This document shows, piece by piece, positions 9,936 through 19,844 of a stretch of DNA of 23,404 nucleotides; within the stretch, counting starts at the first letter, position 1, and every line of letters starts with the position of its first letter. The notes under the pieces were generated by a model. That model saw nothing but the letters and a program-made list of their open reading frames with translations. It was not told the DNA's origin and searched no databases. A program made the translations under genes and the position numbers. Origin of the DNA: Elysia marginata (taxonomy: Eukaryota > Mollusca > Gastropoda > Plakobranchidae); assembly GCA_019649035.1 (NCBI GenBank), contig BMAT01004157.1, forward strand, positions 149,679-173,082. Direction: 5' to 3'.

Positions 9936-10980
9936 ATTTTTTATTCTCCGCACAAACGCTCTCACAAAAGAACACTCTTCGTATAAATCACTGACTTTCT
10001 CTTTAACTGTTTATTTCTTTACTGTATTCCTTATTTTACCAGCACTTACCAGCACCCTTATTTTGAATTGTAAAAATAGTTTAACCAATCAATGATAAAA
10101 CGCTTCCAGTCCTTTAATTCCAGAGCTCCAGAGGTACTGTTTTAGGGCAAGAATGATATCTCATCGTACAAACTTTGTAGCAAATGTGAACATAGTTAAC
10201 ACCACTCAATGTCATTGTGTTCTGAAACAAGTTCATAAAATGTTTGCCGACAAGCAACCGCATTGCAAGGGAATTTGCCATAAATTTGGAAAGTGCCCCT
10301 TTTTTGACCGTTATAGCAGATTGGAGCAAGGGACAGGCATTTGTTATATGGACTTAATATTATCCTTATATCATTGGGGAAGAGACAACACAACCTAACA
10401 AACTCCAGGATTGAAAAATTTACTGAATGTTAAACTTCAGAGTTGCCTGGTTGCGCAATGGTTACTAGTCAATAAGTCCACAAACCAAAATGTAAAAATA
10501 TTGTTTTTTATAGCATTGCAGCTAAATCACTTCTCGTTCAATTTGCTATTTTTCTTATAACATATTTTGATACACTGAACACGAGTATGTGTTCAGTGAT
10601 TTAAATAATTCCAGCTAATGCTATTGGCATTTGTAGTTTTAAAAATATCAGCTACTAAATTTATTGTTTATCACTAAGTCTCTTTTGTACAGCGATGTTC
10701 TGAAGTTTATTACGTCATTTCCTACAAACTTGGGTTCAATACTATAAATATTTGCTTAAACGCATTTTTGGGTTATTAAAAACTCTTTTTGGTCACTTTT
10801 CTTGTCAAATAATTTATTTTCCTATGTTCAAACCGCCCCTCTCCTTTCTCTACGTCTTTCTCCTTGTTCACTTAGTTCATTTAGTTATACCAAATACTGT
10901 CCGATGCAATCGAAAAAATCCGTCCATCTTCTAATGAGTCTCGACGATCATACGAGTTTTTCCCTTAATTTTCTCCGCTC
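9935..10980. other. AT-rich non-coding sequence, no gene seen
   Basis: No gene is recognisable. Overlapping frames at about 10114-10398 on both strands (65-81 codons) have no family features. A TGGTTGCGCAATGGTTACTAG word at 10448-10468 vaguely resembles an A box but has no partner. Confidence 0.5.
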
Positions 10981-11179
10981 ACCTCAGGCGGAATGTTTCC
11001 CCTGGGACAATAGGCAAATGTTGGTAATCCGAAAATCGGGAATTACCCGAAACAAGGCCTGGGAAGAGAAGCGACGCCAATAAAGCACGGGCCATGCATA
11101 TTTGATGCTCACTCGTGAGCTGCTGTTTCTGCAAGGTGGCGGAGTTGGCGGCCAGACCGAGAGGCCCAGGTCGATCACA
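10981..11179. promoter_or_regulatory. GC-elevated unique block with an inverted TAATCC-type repeat
   Basis: GGTAATCC at 11023-11030 faces GGGAATTACC at 11038-11047, forming an imperfect inverted repeat of a K50-homeodomain-like (Otx/Pitx) word. The second arm is also centred in TCGGGAATTACCCGA, which is close to a kappaB/Dorsal-type palindrome. An ATGCATATTT POU-like word follows at about 11093-11103. The block is free of simple repeats and abuts the assembly gap. A regulatory role is inferred only from motif form. Confidence 0.25.
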
Positions 11180-11232
11180 NNNNNNNNNNNNNNNNNNNNN
11201 NNNNNNNNNNNNNNNNNNNNNNNNNNNNNNNN
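11180..11232. other. Assembly gap (53 Ns)
   Basis: There are 53 unknown bases. Sequence on both sides is unique and GC-elevated, so the missing bases may be a GC-rich or structured segment. Frames drawn across the gap are meaningless. Confidence 0.99.
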
Positions 11233-11767
11233 GGTACAAGCTGACAGTCCGTGGTGGGACAGGTGGCTTCTGTCCGAGATCGACTCAGTAAAAGTTTTTA
11301 GTACAGGACAAAGGAGTCTGAAAATATTTTGTATTTTGGTTGTATAAAGTTGTTATCTAGACTGCCCCGGTACAGGCCAAAATCCCCAATCATCAGTGCT
11401 GCTGGGGAAAATCAGCGTGCATGATCATCTTGATGATTTTCTCCACAGATTCTGCCCTTTGATTTCCCCAGGCAAAGTAAACGTCAAACACTGAATGTTG
11501 GCCGGCCACTGATTTGGGTTGGTCTAAACAGCAAAGCACTTGTTAAATTTCCTTGTCCTTACTATATTAAAATTCAAATGAGATTGATCATTGAAACTTA
11601 TGCGGTCCGGTTTGCATGTAGGCGGACAGGCCTGTTAAATTCGGTGGTTTAGGTTGAAACGCTAAGAAATGATTGTGCTGCAGGACTTCTAATAATTGTG
11701 ACTCGTACTCACATCCGATGACTGGGCCTTGTTCCGGTAGCCTCGGGCAGGGTGATTCTCAGTGATG
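11233..11767. other. Non-coding sequence with one hairpin (11396-11452)
   Basis: GGGGAAAATCA (11404-11414) pairs with TGATTTTCTCC (11434-11444) around a 19-base loop, and CTG/CAG bases extend the stem on the outside with a bulge. The rest of the stretch shows no gene. The stem is shorter than a typical pre-miRNA. Confidence 0.4.
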
Positions 11768-11941
11768 AGCTTGAAAATGCCGAAAACAGTTTTGAAAAGC
11801 TTTGGTGACTGGTCTTTTTCCCACACTGGCCCTAACATGTGGAACGACCTCCCTTGCTTAATAGTTTACACTACGTCTTTGTCTACCTTTAAAAAAATCT
11901 TGAAACTTGATTTTTTTACATCTTTTGCCAATTCATTTTGA
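11768..11941 (+). pseudogene. LINE ORF2 C-terminal fragment
   Basis: One plus-strand frame ends at TGA 11939-11941. From about 11801 it reads FGDWSFSHTGPNMWNDLP, continuing after a short gap as TTSLSTFKKILKLDFF. This follows the conserved C-terminal signature of LINE reverse transcriptase polyproteins (GDRSFS..GPRLWNSLP, then about 10-15 residues and SLSSFK..LKTHLF). There is no reverse transcriptase catalytic domain in the window, so it is a non-functional remnant. The stop position fits the normal end of the protein, so truncation is at the 5' side only. Confidence 0.75.
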
Positions 11942-12205
11942 GATACAAAATGTAATTTAATTCAAATCTGTACTTGCTCTCTACATATTTACATTCATAC
12001 TTTAAAGTATAATGTTTATGTCCTAGCATGGATATTTCATACATATTTGCATTGTTTGTCAGACTCATAAACTTAATTACGTCTGCTATTGTAATTAATG
12101 TATTTTTTGTGTTTTATCTTTTATTGCCAATTTTAATGTAAAGCGCTTTGAGCTGCAAAAAAATTCGCCATATAAATTCTATCCTATAATAATAATAATA
12201 ATAAT
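11768..12205 (+). mobile_element. 5'-truncated LINE (non-LTR retrotransposon) 3' end
   Basis: The element contains the C-terminal end of the LINE ORF2 polyprotein, a short 3' UTR and a terminal box TAAAGCGCTTTGAG with CCATATAAATTC, ending in a (AAT)n run at 12186-12205. An ORF2 tail, a GCGCTTTGAG-like box and a short tandem tail are the usual 3' structure of CR1/Jockey/RTE-like LINEs. It is 5'-truncated at about 11768, as most genomic LINE copies are. The exact clade cannot be decided from this fragment. Confidence 0.75.
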
Positions 12206-12299
12206 ATGATTATTATTATCATCTTATGAATTTTAGTATTCACACAAATATCGTTCAATTATTTGAGTATGTCTGTATCTATGCAGTTGCCCCTAGCAT

Positions 12300-12539
12300 A
12301 TGTCTTACAACCAGTGTAAATAAATGAGGACTCGCAAATTTTACACTGCAAGACGTTGATATTTTGAACAACGCTTTTTCCTGAGCTTTGAAACGTTGAA
12401 ACTGGCATTAAATTGTCAAAATCTTCTGGGATCATATAAAGAATTCTTTTGATTTTTAGGTAACAACTATAATTTTAAAATGTTTTTTCATGAATTTAAA
12501 TTTTTGACATCCGATTGATTCACTCTGGTTGTAAGACAT
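12300..12539. repeat. Inverted-repeat-bounded segment, possible MITE
   Basis: ATGTCTTACAACCAG at 12300-12314 is the exact reverse complement of CTGGTTGTAAGACAT at 12525-12539, and similarity extends a few bases further inward with mismatches. The 240-bp interior is AT-rich with no coding. This is the form of a small non-autonomous DNA transposon, but I cannot identify a convincing target-site duplication. Confidence 0.4.
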
Positions 12540-12680
12540 TATGAGCTATTTGAGAGTTTACGGCTTACGCCTAGTCCTACCTCGCCCCCACGTTCTCCAG
12601 CCCTGGTTGTAAGACATTATGAGCTGTTTCAGAGTTTACGGCTCACGCCTAGTCCTGCCTCGCCCCCACCTTCCCCAGCC
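12525..12680. repeat. 78-bp tandem duplication
   Basis: Two units, 12525-12602 and 12603-12680, both begin CTGGTTGTAAGACATTATGA and end with CGCCCCCAC and CCAGCC. They differ at about seven or eight positions. Each unit begins with the right arm of the inverted repeat that starts at 12300. Confidence 0.9.
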
Positions 12681-14375
12681 TGTGTAAAAAGTATAATCAT
12701 GAGTAGCTCACACGGAAGCCTATTAAGGTGAGCTGGCCGCTGCGATTTCTCCTCGGGGGAGTGCCAAGCTCGGTATCAAGCAGCCACGTAACATGGGGCG
12801 AGGGTCAATTATTGATGAAACCTTGTGTCAATATTTATTTCTCAATGATACTCAATGAACGGAAAGTTAATGGATTTGTAAGAGAGAGAGCATAATTATA
12901 AACAAAGACAGGATTGGTCGATTTATGTTTGTGTGTATACAGAATTTCTGTAATCTTAATACCCGTATAGCAGAGATCTTTTACTGGTGTACGTGTACAT
13001 CAAGCTAGGCTTTTGCTATAGATTATATATCTTTGTGCTTTTGTGTCTTTTTATTTTATTGTTGAATTGCTTCAATCCTAGAAGAGAATTAAAGTTATTG
13101 TCTTTTCGGCCATCTCGTTCAGTAGAAAACCAAGAGCTACGTGTATATATTAGCCCTTAAATATACCTATACTCGTATAAACCCATTTGATTAATTTGTT
13201 ACAACAAAGTGGTGAAAAAGTTCGTTTTCGAACAAAAGTTCCATCGTATATTGTTTTGCAGTAAGTTTTAACAGGATATATTAACTACACTAAAGAATTC
13301 ATCTCATTTTCAGTTATTATTGTTACAAAATAGACAGAAGCACTGCCATGAGCTCGCCGACAATGGGGAAAATTTCATACTGACTTCACTGCTGTGTGTG
13401 AGTTGATTACTTCTGAGTGCCATAGATCTCTGTAATTTTGTCATACAATATATCCCTATTTTAATTGCAACAATTTAAAAGATGGGCCGCCGAGAAAACT
13501 GTTATATTTAAGCTTTTATTGTACCAATGTGATGTAAAAAAATATTGAAGCAGGTAACTTTTGGCTCCTGCAAATTTCTTGTGACTACCAAAATAAACTT
13601 TTTTTTTATTTCATCTTTACTCCTGCAGTTCAAAAGTGTAGGAATTGTTAAAAACAGAGTGCTGTCAACTAAATTCTTAGCACCTCCTTGTCCTCACCTA
13701 CAGCCATTTGTAAGCATTGCCAATATTTAAAGCAATGAAATGTATTTCCATGAAAATACCATTCGTCCTAAAATTACTTTTTCGTAGGGTGGCTTATTTT
13801 CATTTTTCTCCTTAGTCAATTCAATTGCTGTGGCAGTATATTCAGATCTAAGTATCTTGTAGCGGATATACTCGTAATATAAATTATTGTATGTGGCGTT
13901 ATTCTCTTCCTATTCCCAAGAACACAAATTCGTATCCAGTCTCTGTTCTATAGTTATAGTGTTGGTTATTAGTTTTACGAGGTGTTTGATAAAATTGAAA
14001 TGTAGTTGCAAGTCTTCAGGCAGCGCATGGTCAAGAATAGCACAACCTGACCATCGGCTATGCCAGCAGGTTGTTTACATGTACTGAAACATAACAGATA
14101 TGCCGGTCATTGGAGTCAAAGCTTTTTCTAAAGTCTTGAGCAGAGTTTGTCAGAATGAAGACACCCTGCCATGCTCAGTGATTGTTACATTTGGGAAGGC
14201 CTCTCAATAATCAAGTATCCAATTTACAAAATGCGTAATTTTATCGCATCAAATTTCCGTAAATTGATCTTGAATAAACAGCTTATGGGACGCCAGCGTC
14301 GTATGATCTTGTCGAGTTGTCCTTTAAAGGTGTATTAAATCTAAAACATGGAATAAATGACAAGTAACTGCACAA
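12681..14375. other. Long non-coding stretch, no gene seen
   Basis: Mostly AT-rich unique sequence. A GC-elevated patch at about 12715-12810 (GGCCGCTGCGATTTCTCC and nearby) stands out but carries no recognised motif. Frames of about 60 codons at 13545-13730 and 13887-14087 look random. Confidence 0.5.
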
Positions 14376-14603
14376 TCAATTTCCTTGTTGTAACGGTGAA
14401 TCTAATTGACACGTCCTTGAGTTCTGAGCTGTAGGATGAGACAAGTCACTGGATGCGCCTGCGGGAGACTCACTAAAGCTGGATGGGGTCAAGATATCAA
14501 ACAATGGTGTTTCGGGCAGGGCCGTAGAGCTAAAATACGCGTCATACGCCTTACGCACTCTTGCCTTTCTAGACTGGCTTTTTGCTGCTTTTCTACAACT
14601 GCC
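14376..14603 (-). other. Unrecognised open frame, possible exon fragment
   Basis: The minus strand is open for 75 codons from just after an upstream stop (14604-14606) to TGA at 14376-14378, with no ATG near its beginning. The peptide is basic at first (SRKARVRKAYDAYFS) and then Ser/Pro/Thr-rich (ALPETPLFDILTPSS, SFSESPAGASSDLS), and the DNA is more GC-rich than its surroundings. That looks more protein-like than other frames nearby, but I recognise no family. The AG before the open frame has a purine-rich and not pyrimidine-rich approach, which argues against a normal splice acceptor. Confidence 0.15.
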
Positions 14604-16249
14604 TCACTTTAACTTGCTTGAAACGTTAACAAACACTTCCATTTCCTTTCTTCCTTACATCGCACATTGAGATAATGTTTATATTGAAACTTGAATTTTT
14701 TCGGCTCATTTGTTTTGTAGCAGTAGGTTATCTGGGTTGTTCTGGTTTTTTTGCGTATTTTGCGACAATTAATTCCAATTTTGCGCAGCTTACAATTCTT
14801 TCTCTTTTTTGTACTTTATGTGTCCATTAAAGTAAAGATTTTGCAGAATTACCCACATCTTTGCCCAAATTTAAATAACTTTCAAAGCAATCGATCAACC
14901 GCTTCTGATTTTGATTTTTTATGGGAAGTTTACAACAGGTGAAAGTTAGCGTTTTTCGCGCGAAACCTTCCGTATTTCATTTATTGTAGATCTTGAGGTA
15001 AGACTACTTGGCATAAGATACACTGAAGCATATGTCCGGCGAAATGCAATGACTTGAGATGTTACTATGAATTAAGCAAGAAACTTAATTCAAGTATTGT
15101 GCTTATCTAGCTCTTTGGTGCTTACTTTATGTCATAAAAGAAAGCAACATAACGGACGGAGTTGGCGACATGTTAGCTGCAGTTGCACCACTATGATTCC
15201 GAAAAAAACTTTTTAAGGGGTCGTTATAATAACGGTTAAAATATGGCCATTTTCCTTCCATAGGCCTACATTGTGAAATGGTGTCAAACAACAACAGAAA
15301 AAAATAACGTCCATAGTAATCCCTCCACACCTTGTTTTGTCAAACACACTCTGTTTTTTTTTTCCTGTAATAGGAAAGCAAATAGGGCCTATGTTAAAAA
15401 TCTTCGCCGAGTTTATCTATTTCCTTTGGTCGCTAAGCTAATAAAACTAACCACTTCCAGCCAGCATTCAGATCTTAATTATACTTTACCCCCAGGAGCC
15501 TGGGTGCAATCTAGGGACAAGATTTGATCCCCTCTATTCCGTGTTTACTCTGCTCTGCCCTAAAGCCCCATTCATCTCGCCTGGCTATTGTCAAAATCCG
15601 ACAAAATTACGACCCCCCTCCAAAACAGAGGTGTTATATTTTACAAATCCCTTTTCTAACGCTCCCCTGAAGCGTGAAATACACTATTTGGATTTCCTCC
15701 CTCCACGCCCGTTCGCATCTGAAGAGAAACTTGAGAAAGTGCCGTGCATTCGGGCCTGTGTCATTCATCAACGAGGACAAACCGAAAACTGTAAAGCTCT
15801 TCTAGCGCAGTGTATGTGTATGCTTGTTTAACTGTCGTTTCAGTCGTCCTCACTCGACACCTAACAATAATCCTAGCAAATAATGAACTCAAATCCTACA
15901 AAATGGCTAGCTTCAGAGAGACGAGGAGAAAGCAGTAGAGGAGGCAGAAAAAGGCGGTCGATTTTCAAAAATAACATTGATATTAATATTTGAGACTACT
16001 TGCAACTTTTGTGTTTGAAAGCAGAGACCAAAGCCGCAATAGCAAGGAGAAAGATAAACACAGGGCTAAGATCTAAGGGCTGAACATTTGAAAGGAAGCG
16101 ATAGCGCTGGACTGTAAAATTGTCTGCCTGTGACAAAGTGGAGTCATTCTCTACAGCAAGAACTCATTTTCACGACAAGTTGAGTTTAATTATCGCGAAA
16201 TGAACACTAAGACGATGATTAGGTCTTATATCTCGCATAAAAAGACCGC
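14604..16249. other. Long non-coding stretch, no gene seen
   Basis: Unique sequence. The part from about 15480 to 15840 is less AT-rich and open for 96 codons on the plus strand (15541-15831, GTG at its start), ending in a Cys-containing tail, but no family is recognisable. A forkhead-type word TGTTTAC occurs at 15542-15548. Confidence 0.45.
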
Positions 16250-16294
16250 GAGAGAGAAACAGAGAGGGGGGAAGGGGAGAGAAAAAGAGAGGAG
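16250..16294. repeat. GA-rich purine tract
   Basis: An imperfect GAGAGA/GGGGGAAGGGG run of about 45 bp. It lies just after a unique block (about 16180-16250) with TTTAATTATCGCG-type words. Confidence 0.8.
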
Positions 16295-16911
16295 TGGCAA
16301 ATTCAGATAAAGGACAAATTACTTTTTGTTGCATCTTTTTTATGGGGTCTCGTTATTGCAGTTGTTTGTTTTACTTTTATTTCTTTGCCACAATTTGGCG
16401 GGTCCCTTCAAGTTCGAAAAGACTTTTTTTTTTAAATCATCCATTAACAAGGACTAAATAAACCCATCTAGGTTTCATGGCTGCTTGTTTTACCAGCTTA
16501 CTTCAACCTTCAATCTTATTAAAATGTTATTGACCTTTGAGCATATTAGTAGATAAGCGCTTTATAAAAACGCTCTTTACTCTCTTTGACCTGAATCTAT
16601 GGTCCAAATTGACCATTGATTTATAGCGTAGATATGCAATAAAAATAATATGAATATTCTTTTGTTCAATACTGGCCTAGTATTTAATTTTTCTTCTTTC
16701 TGCATATTTTTTTTGCTTTTCAAATTCATTTTAAGATAAGATTGGAAAAAACTTTTTGAATGTATTTAGAACAGGAATTAGTCTGTTTACACAGAGTTAA
16801 ACCAGGAACTTTGACTTCACATCAATATTGATCGTAATTACTACTCGTACGTCAATGTAAAGATTGCTCATAGTTTTGGATCATTCTACAAGTCACTTCA
16901 CAGAACTGTAC
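16295..16911. other. Non-coding sequence with scattered motif words
   Basis: An E2F-like TTTGGCGGG occurs at 16394-16402. Nuclear-receptor/TCF-like words (TTGACCTTTGA, CTTTGACCT) occur at about 16529-16592, and an AAGCGCTTTATAAA word at about 16555-16568 resembles some SINE/LINE tails. None is strong alone, and no gene is seen. Confidence 0.35.
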
Positions 16912-17056
16912 TGTTGCCTTGGATAAAGGATTAAAAGTATATCTAACTGTTGCCTTGGATAAAGGATTAAAAGTATATCTAACAATTGCCTTGGATAAAG
17001 GATTAAAAGTATATCTAACTGTTGCCTTGGATAAAGGATTAAAAGTATATCTAAAT
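16912..17056. repeat. 36-bp tandem repeat, four copies
   Basis: Copies begin at 16912, 16948, 16984 and 17020. The unit begins TGTTGCCTTGGATAAAGGAT and ends TATATCTAAC. They are almost identical: copy 3 begins AATTGCC, and copy 4 ends in AAAT. The period is a multiple of three with no stop in one frame on each strand, so both strands read as 12-residue repeats; I take this as a consequence of the repeat length rather than evidence of a gene. The near identity points to recent expansion. Confidence 0.95.
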
Positions 17057-17179
17057 ATTATCATGAAAATGATAAAACAGATAATTCTATTTGAAAGCGG
17101 AAAATGTAATAGACTCGAAATTAACATTTGATTGTATACGTAAACGGTAAATATAATAAAGAATTCAAGTATGTAAATT

Positions 17180-17201
17180 AAAAAAAAAAACAAAAAAAAA
17201 A
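17180..17201. repeat. A-rich run
   Basis: Two runs of about ten A separated by a C. It could be the poly(A) end of a retroposed sequence, but no body is recognised before it. Confidence 0.7.
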
Positions 17202-17869
17202 CATATCATTTTGGAAGGTAAAAACGCCTTGATTAAAGTAAAATCTGGATTAATAGTTGAGAAAGTTCTGTTAAAAGAGAGCATGTCTCTTGATCCTTAA
17301 ACCATTTTAAATTTTTGTTGTCACTTAGTTTATGGTTGTTCTTCCGTTTGAAAAAGTCCAATCAACCTTGCATAATGCAGAAGCTATGGGTATTAATTGG
17401 CAAAACAGTATTTGACACTTTAGAACTGTACTGTTATCTCATTGTTTTACTCAACATGCTTCTACAGCCCTTGTATGATCTCTAGAGTAAAAACCTCTTA
17501 GGATGTAATTGGTTGTGTTTAGCTTTTTCGCAACTAATTGTATTATGCTTCTTTAAAAAACATTAAAATTTGCATCTTCGTACAGAATTCAACGATTCAT
17601 TTTACCGGTATCTTAATGTTAAAGTCAAAGGTGTAGTTTGTTGTGTGTAATTTTTCATTCCTCCCCTGTCTTGAAGTATAGAATACTTAGAATTGATAAG
17701 TCTCGCAAACATTGCAAGAAAGTCAGATATCTGCAATTCCAATTTGAGAAAACAACATCAGTTTTTGTAGTGACTGAAATTTTTTCTTTGTTATTTGTTG
17801 TTTTATACTGATGTACCTCATACTTCATGCGCTGTTGTGAATGAAATATAAAAAAGACACTAAAAGATC
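17202..17869. other. AT-rich non-coding sequence, no gene seen
   Basis: No gene is recognisable. The word AGAACTGTACTGTT at about 17422-17435 also occurs immediately before the 36-bp repeats (16902-16915), a short dispersed repeat. Confidence 0.5.
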
Positions 17870-17960
17870 TGAGAGAGTCACAGATTCGAGTCCTAGCCTT
17901 CCACATTGCCATGTTCAATACAAGTGCAGAATCGCATAGAGCAAGAAAAGGCATTACGCA
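17870..17960 (+). mobile_element. Possible SINE fragment with B box only
   Basis: CAGATTCGAGTCCTAGCC at about 17881-17898 is a good Pol III B box with tRNA-like flanks. It is followed by GCAAGAAAAGGCATTACGC (about 17941-17959), which resembles the GGGCAAGGCACTTTAC block of many SINE bodies. No A box is found upstream, so the copy would be 5'-truncated or decayed. Confidence 0.35.
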
Positions 17961-19191
17961 GATTTGATGATGTTTTTGGTTTGAACGGGGAAGCAGAGCT
18001 TTTGCCACCAATAATTAACCTTTGATGAACTCGCACTGGTACATCTGTGCGAACAGGGTTTAAACTTTTAACCTTAAACTCTGATTTAAAAAATAGTGCG
18101 AATAAAAAATGTATCTTCCATATTCAGATACAAATTAAAACACTGTTTTCTCTTTAACTTAAAGCCGTGATTATTTCTAACTGAAGAGCTTTCACCAGAA
18201 GCAACCTTACCTAATGATACAACATGTAAAGCCTGAATAGCATAGTCATTTTAAACATGTTTTTAAGTATTTCATTTCTTTGCTTCATACAAGTATGTGA
18301 AAACTCAGAACTTGGTAAATAACACCAATTACATTTTAATCTGATGCAATACTAAGTATGAAAGTTTTAAAAGCCGAAAATTCCTTCTAGTCAGGCTAAA
18401 AAACTTCCTGAAATTCTCTGTTAGGGTTGAATTGAATTGTATAGTTATTTTTGTAGAAACACGATGTTCTCTGCCTTATCAATTATTTTAGTTGTATAAT
18501 TTGTCTAACGCACCAATTTAATTTTTTTCAATAACACCGGCGCTCTTTTCCCCCAGATTTTTACTTTTTCTATTGAGCAGTAGACATTTGATAGAAAATT
18601 AATACTCGTATTACAGATTATTGTTCAGAGTTTTCAAAAGATTAATGCGCAGAGAGTTAAAAACCGAACTTTGTGCCCCGCGAAATCGTTACCACAAAAA
18701 TAGGATATGATTAGACAAAACATTTTTTATCGAAGAAGAAATTTTTTTTTCATTTGAGTTGAAATTTATTGCGGCATTCGTAAACTTACTCAAGGACTAA
18801 AATCTATTCACATTTTGCAACCTTAAAATTGTCTTTATTTTACAAAAGAGCAAAAGTTGCAATTTCTGTAAAATAATGTACAGGGCAAAGTAAACATAAA
18901 AACACATACAAAATGTACACATGTATCACTAAGTCTTCTTCTGTGTTATATCACAATTGTCTAAAGTCTTGTCATATAATTGTAAAATAATAGTTTTAGG
19001 CTTTGCTATAACCACCTTCATGGGATGGTGGTGATTTTTGGTAGTCTTTAACAGTTTAAGGAGTCTTTACGCTTCAATTTTCATCATTGATCTTTCCAAC
19101 ATATCCAGTAACAGTTTCTTATTCTTCCTTTTTCTCTTTTCATTTCTTCCCTTCACCCTTTCTACTTCTCACACCTCTGCGTTACACGTGT

Positions 19192-19193
<2 letters not shown>
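17961..19193. other. AT-rich non-coding sequence, no gene seen
   Basis: No gene is recognisable. Minus-strand AATAAA words occur at 18765-18770 and 18834-18839 and could serve as distal poly(A) signals if FoxB has a long 3' UTR. A short hairpin TCGCAC/GTGCGA lies at 18031-18052. Confidence 0.45.
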
Positions 19194-19237
<44 letters not shown>

Positions 19238-19322
19238 AATCGCTCTCTCTTTCTCTCTCTTTCTTTCTCTCTCTCTCTTTCTCTCTCTCCTCATCCTTTC
19301 TGTCGCTCTCTCTCTCTCTCTT
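19194..19322. repeat. (CT)n microsatellite, long and interrupted
   Basis: CT dinucleotides with TTTCT and AATCG interruptions run for about 130 bp. Read from the FoxB strand this is a GA repeat lying about 0.9 kb beyond the stop codon. Confidence 0.95.
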
Positions 19323-19844
19323 AGTCTGTGTGAATTACTTCTTCTCTCTCAGTGGTCAATCTGTATTTCTCTTTCTTCACCTCAATTTACTTATCTCGTG
19401 TTTTTCTGCGACTAAATATTCTGTTCCTTGCCATAGAAGTTAAGACTTCAAAGTAAACCTTTCAGCATATTTAACTTCATTGTCCTTCCAGGATATTTAG
19501 CTTTCAGATATCACGTAAATGGTGCTAACGTTTGCTGCGATACCATTATCATCCAGTCAGCGTTTAGAGTCCTGAACCAAAAGAGTTTTCTATGCCGTTG
19601 AACAACAATCAATATAAAGAAGTAGGGGAAGCGTTATCGTTAATGGAGTCGAAATGTTTTAACTAAGCTCTTTTTGGAGGCCCCATGCTAGAAGGATCAT
19701 TGCCTTCTTGGTGAAGTTGATTTTGCGATATCATTTTATTTTTCCGTCAGATATAGTATAAGATGTTAGGCAAAGTTTCATGAGCAAGAACTGTATTTCT
19801 GCAGAAAGAGGTGTATTGGTCAAGTAGCTGTACTGAGCCAGATT
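19323..19844. other. Putative FoxB 3' UTR / downstream flank
   Basis: Unique sequence with no coding potential on either strand. It contains the nearest clear minus-strand poly(A) signal downstream of FoxB. Confidence 0.4.
19735..19740 (-). terminator. Candidate poly(A) signal for FoxB
   Basis: TTTATT on the plus strand gives AATAAA on the FoxB strand, about 465 nt after the stop codon. It is the first canonical hexamer I find downstream. Transcript data would be needed to confirm its use. Confidence 0.4.

Noticed and set aside
15541-15831. 96-codon plus-strand frame
   Set aside because: It starts at GTG with no recognised domain or splice context. It is noted as slightly GC-elevated but not supported as a gene.
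16852-17193. Minus-strand 113-codon open frame with four 12-residue repeats
   Set aside because: It is created by the 36-bp tandem repeat. The rest of the peptide is AT-driven Ile/Phe sequence, and the plus strand is open across the repeats as well.
17655-18011. 118-codon minus-strand open frame, the longest outside foxB
   Set aside because: It begins with TTG rather than ATG, has no recognisable motif, and crosses a B-box-like SINE fragment.
19038-19415. 125-codon plus-strand open frame
   Set aside because: More than half of it is the CT microsatellite read as Leu/Ser repeats.
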